In this document: positions 5,428 through 5,658 of the stretch, one piece after another
How positions within the stretch are numbered: position 1 is the first letter of the stretch
Layout: each line of letters opens with the position of its first letter
Assembly: GCA_011065225.1 (NCBI GenBank)
Contig: JAAKFC010000102.1
Span: 1-5,658 of the forward strand
Direction: 5' to 3'
DNA: 5,658 bases
Source of the DNA: Chlamydiota bacterium
Lineage (GTDB): Bacteria > Chlamydiota > Chlamydiia > Chlamydiales > Rhabdochlamydiaceae
Notes under the pieces: model-generated
What the model was told of the DNA's origin: nothing
Database searches by the model: none
The model's input: only the letters and a program-made list of their open reading frames with translations
Program-made: the position numbers and the translations under genes

Positions 5428-5658
5428 TCAAGAATTTTTCTGGATGAGAAGCATGTCTTTCATGATGTTGATGGCTTCTGCCATCTGCAAATCTTCATCC
5501 CCCCAAGGAGGATTGGAAATGCGCTGAAAGGTGCGGGCTGAACGCCCTTTGATCTTATCTTGCATCTCTATGAATTGGGAAAAATTCCGATCGTTTGCTA
5601 AGCGATAGGCGCTATTCTCTTTGAGCATGGGAAGAGCTTTCGCCCAATGATCCCCTGG
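5428..5658 (-). CDS. 3' end of an unidentified gene (partial, 76 codons visible)
   Basis: The frame is open from the window edge (PGDHWAKALPMLKENSAYRL...) to TGA at 5428-5430. It is hydrophilic and probably helical at the end (QMAEAINIMKDMLLIQKNS), with NPPWGDED in the middle. The ATG at 5626-5628 has no good ribosome site and the frame continues upstream, so this is the C-terminal part of a longer protein. It has no transmembrane segment. It is read leftward toward the palindrome at 5235-5403, which may terminate it. No family recognised. Confidence 0.65.
   Translation of the reverse strand, partial: PGDHWAKALPMLKENSAYRLANDRNFSQFIEMQDKIKGRSARTFQRISNPPWGDEDLQMAEAINIMKDMLLIQKNS

Overview
The window is moderately AT-rich, sparsely coded bacterial DNA dominated by long imperfect palindromes. 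The tRNA-Phe has no encoded CCA, one membrane protein has a two-lobed hydrophobic block, and lineage-specific small genes sit among many repeats. This would suit an environmental (amoeba-associated) chlamydia of the Simkania/Parachlamydia type, but no gene here proves that, so the assignment is tentative.

Layout. 17-180: MITE-like palindrome flanked by TTA/TTA. 196-1320 (-): ATPase of the AAA_14/DUF4143 type, with a 60-bp two-part inverted repeat over its promoter region. 1457-1580: decayed repeat element. 1587-2611 (-): a small accessory operon, reading leftward as a membrane protein with two adjacent transmembrane segments, a 55-codon gene with an in-frame TAG, and a small exported protein whose start overlaps the previous stop. 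A 163-bp palindromic element (2097-2259) has inserted into the 3' end of the membrane-protein gene. Removing it at a TA duplication restores a stop codon just before the next gene's ribosome binding site. 2641-2911: two adjacent palindromes. 2918-2959 (-): a 42-bp exact copy of the 3' part of tRNA-Phe. 3192-3709 (-): degraded gene interrupted by a second 163-bp element (3291-3453). 3817-5118 (+): complete alpha-oxoamine-synthase-family PLP enzyme with a promoter and a terminator. 5157-5229 (-): intact tRNA-Phe(GAA). 5235-5403: another palindrome abutting the tRNA 5' end. 5428-5658 (-): 3' end of an unidentified gene running off the window.

The most notable signal is the set of palindromes. 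Two 163-bp copies (about 74% identical by hand count, no gaps) differ from each other in both arms, yet each copy's arms still match, with at least nine compensatory base-pair changes. Elements with unrelated arms share an internal-loop signature near the hairpin tip, GACGA facing GAGGA, which would give two tandem G.A mismatch pairs around one C-G pair. This points to a modular hairpin family kept for structure, as RNA or single-stranded DNA. Separately, the direct repeat of tRNA-Phe sequence at 2918 and 5159 brackets the PLP-enzyme gene like the ends of an integrated island, though no integrase is present.
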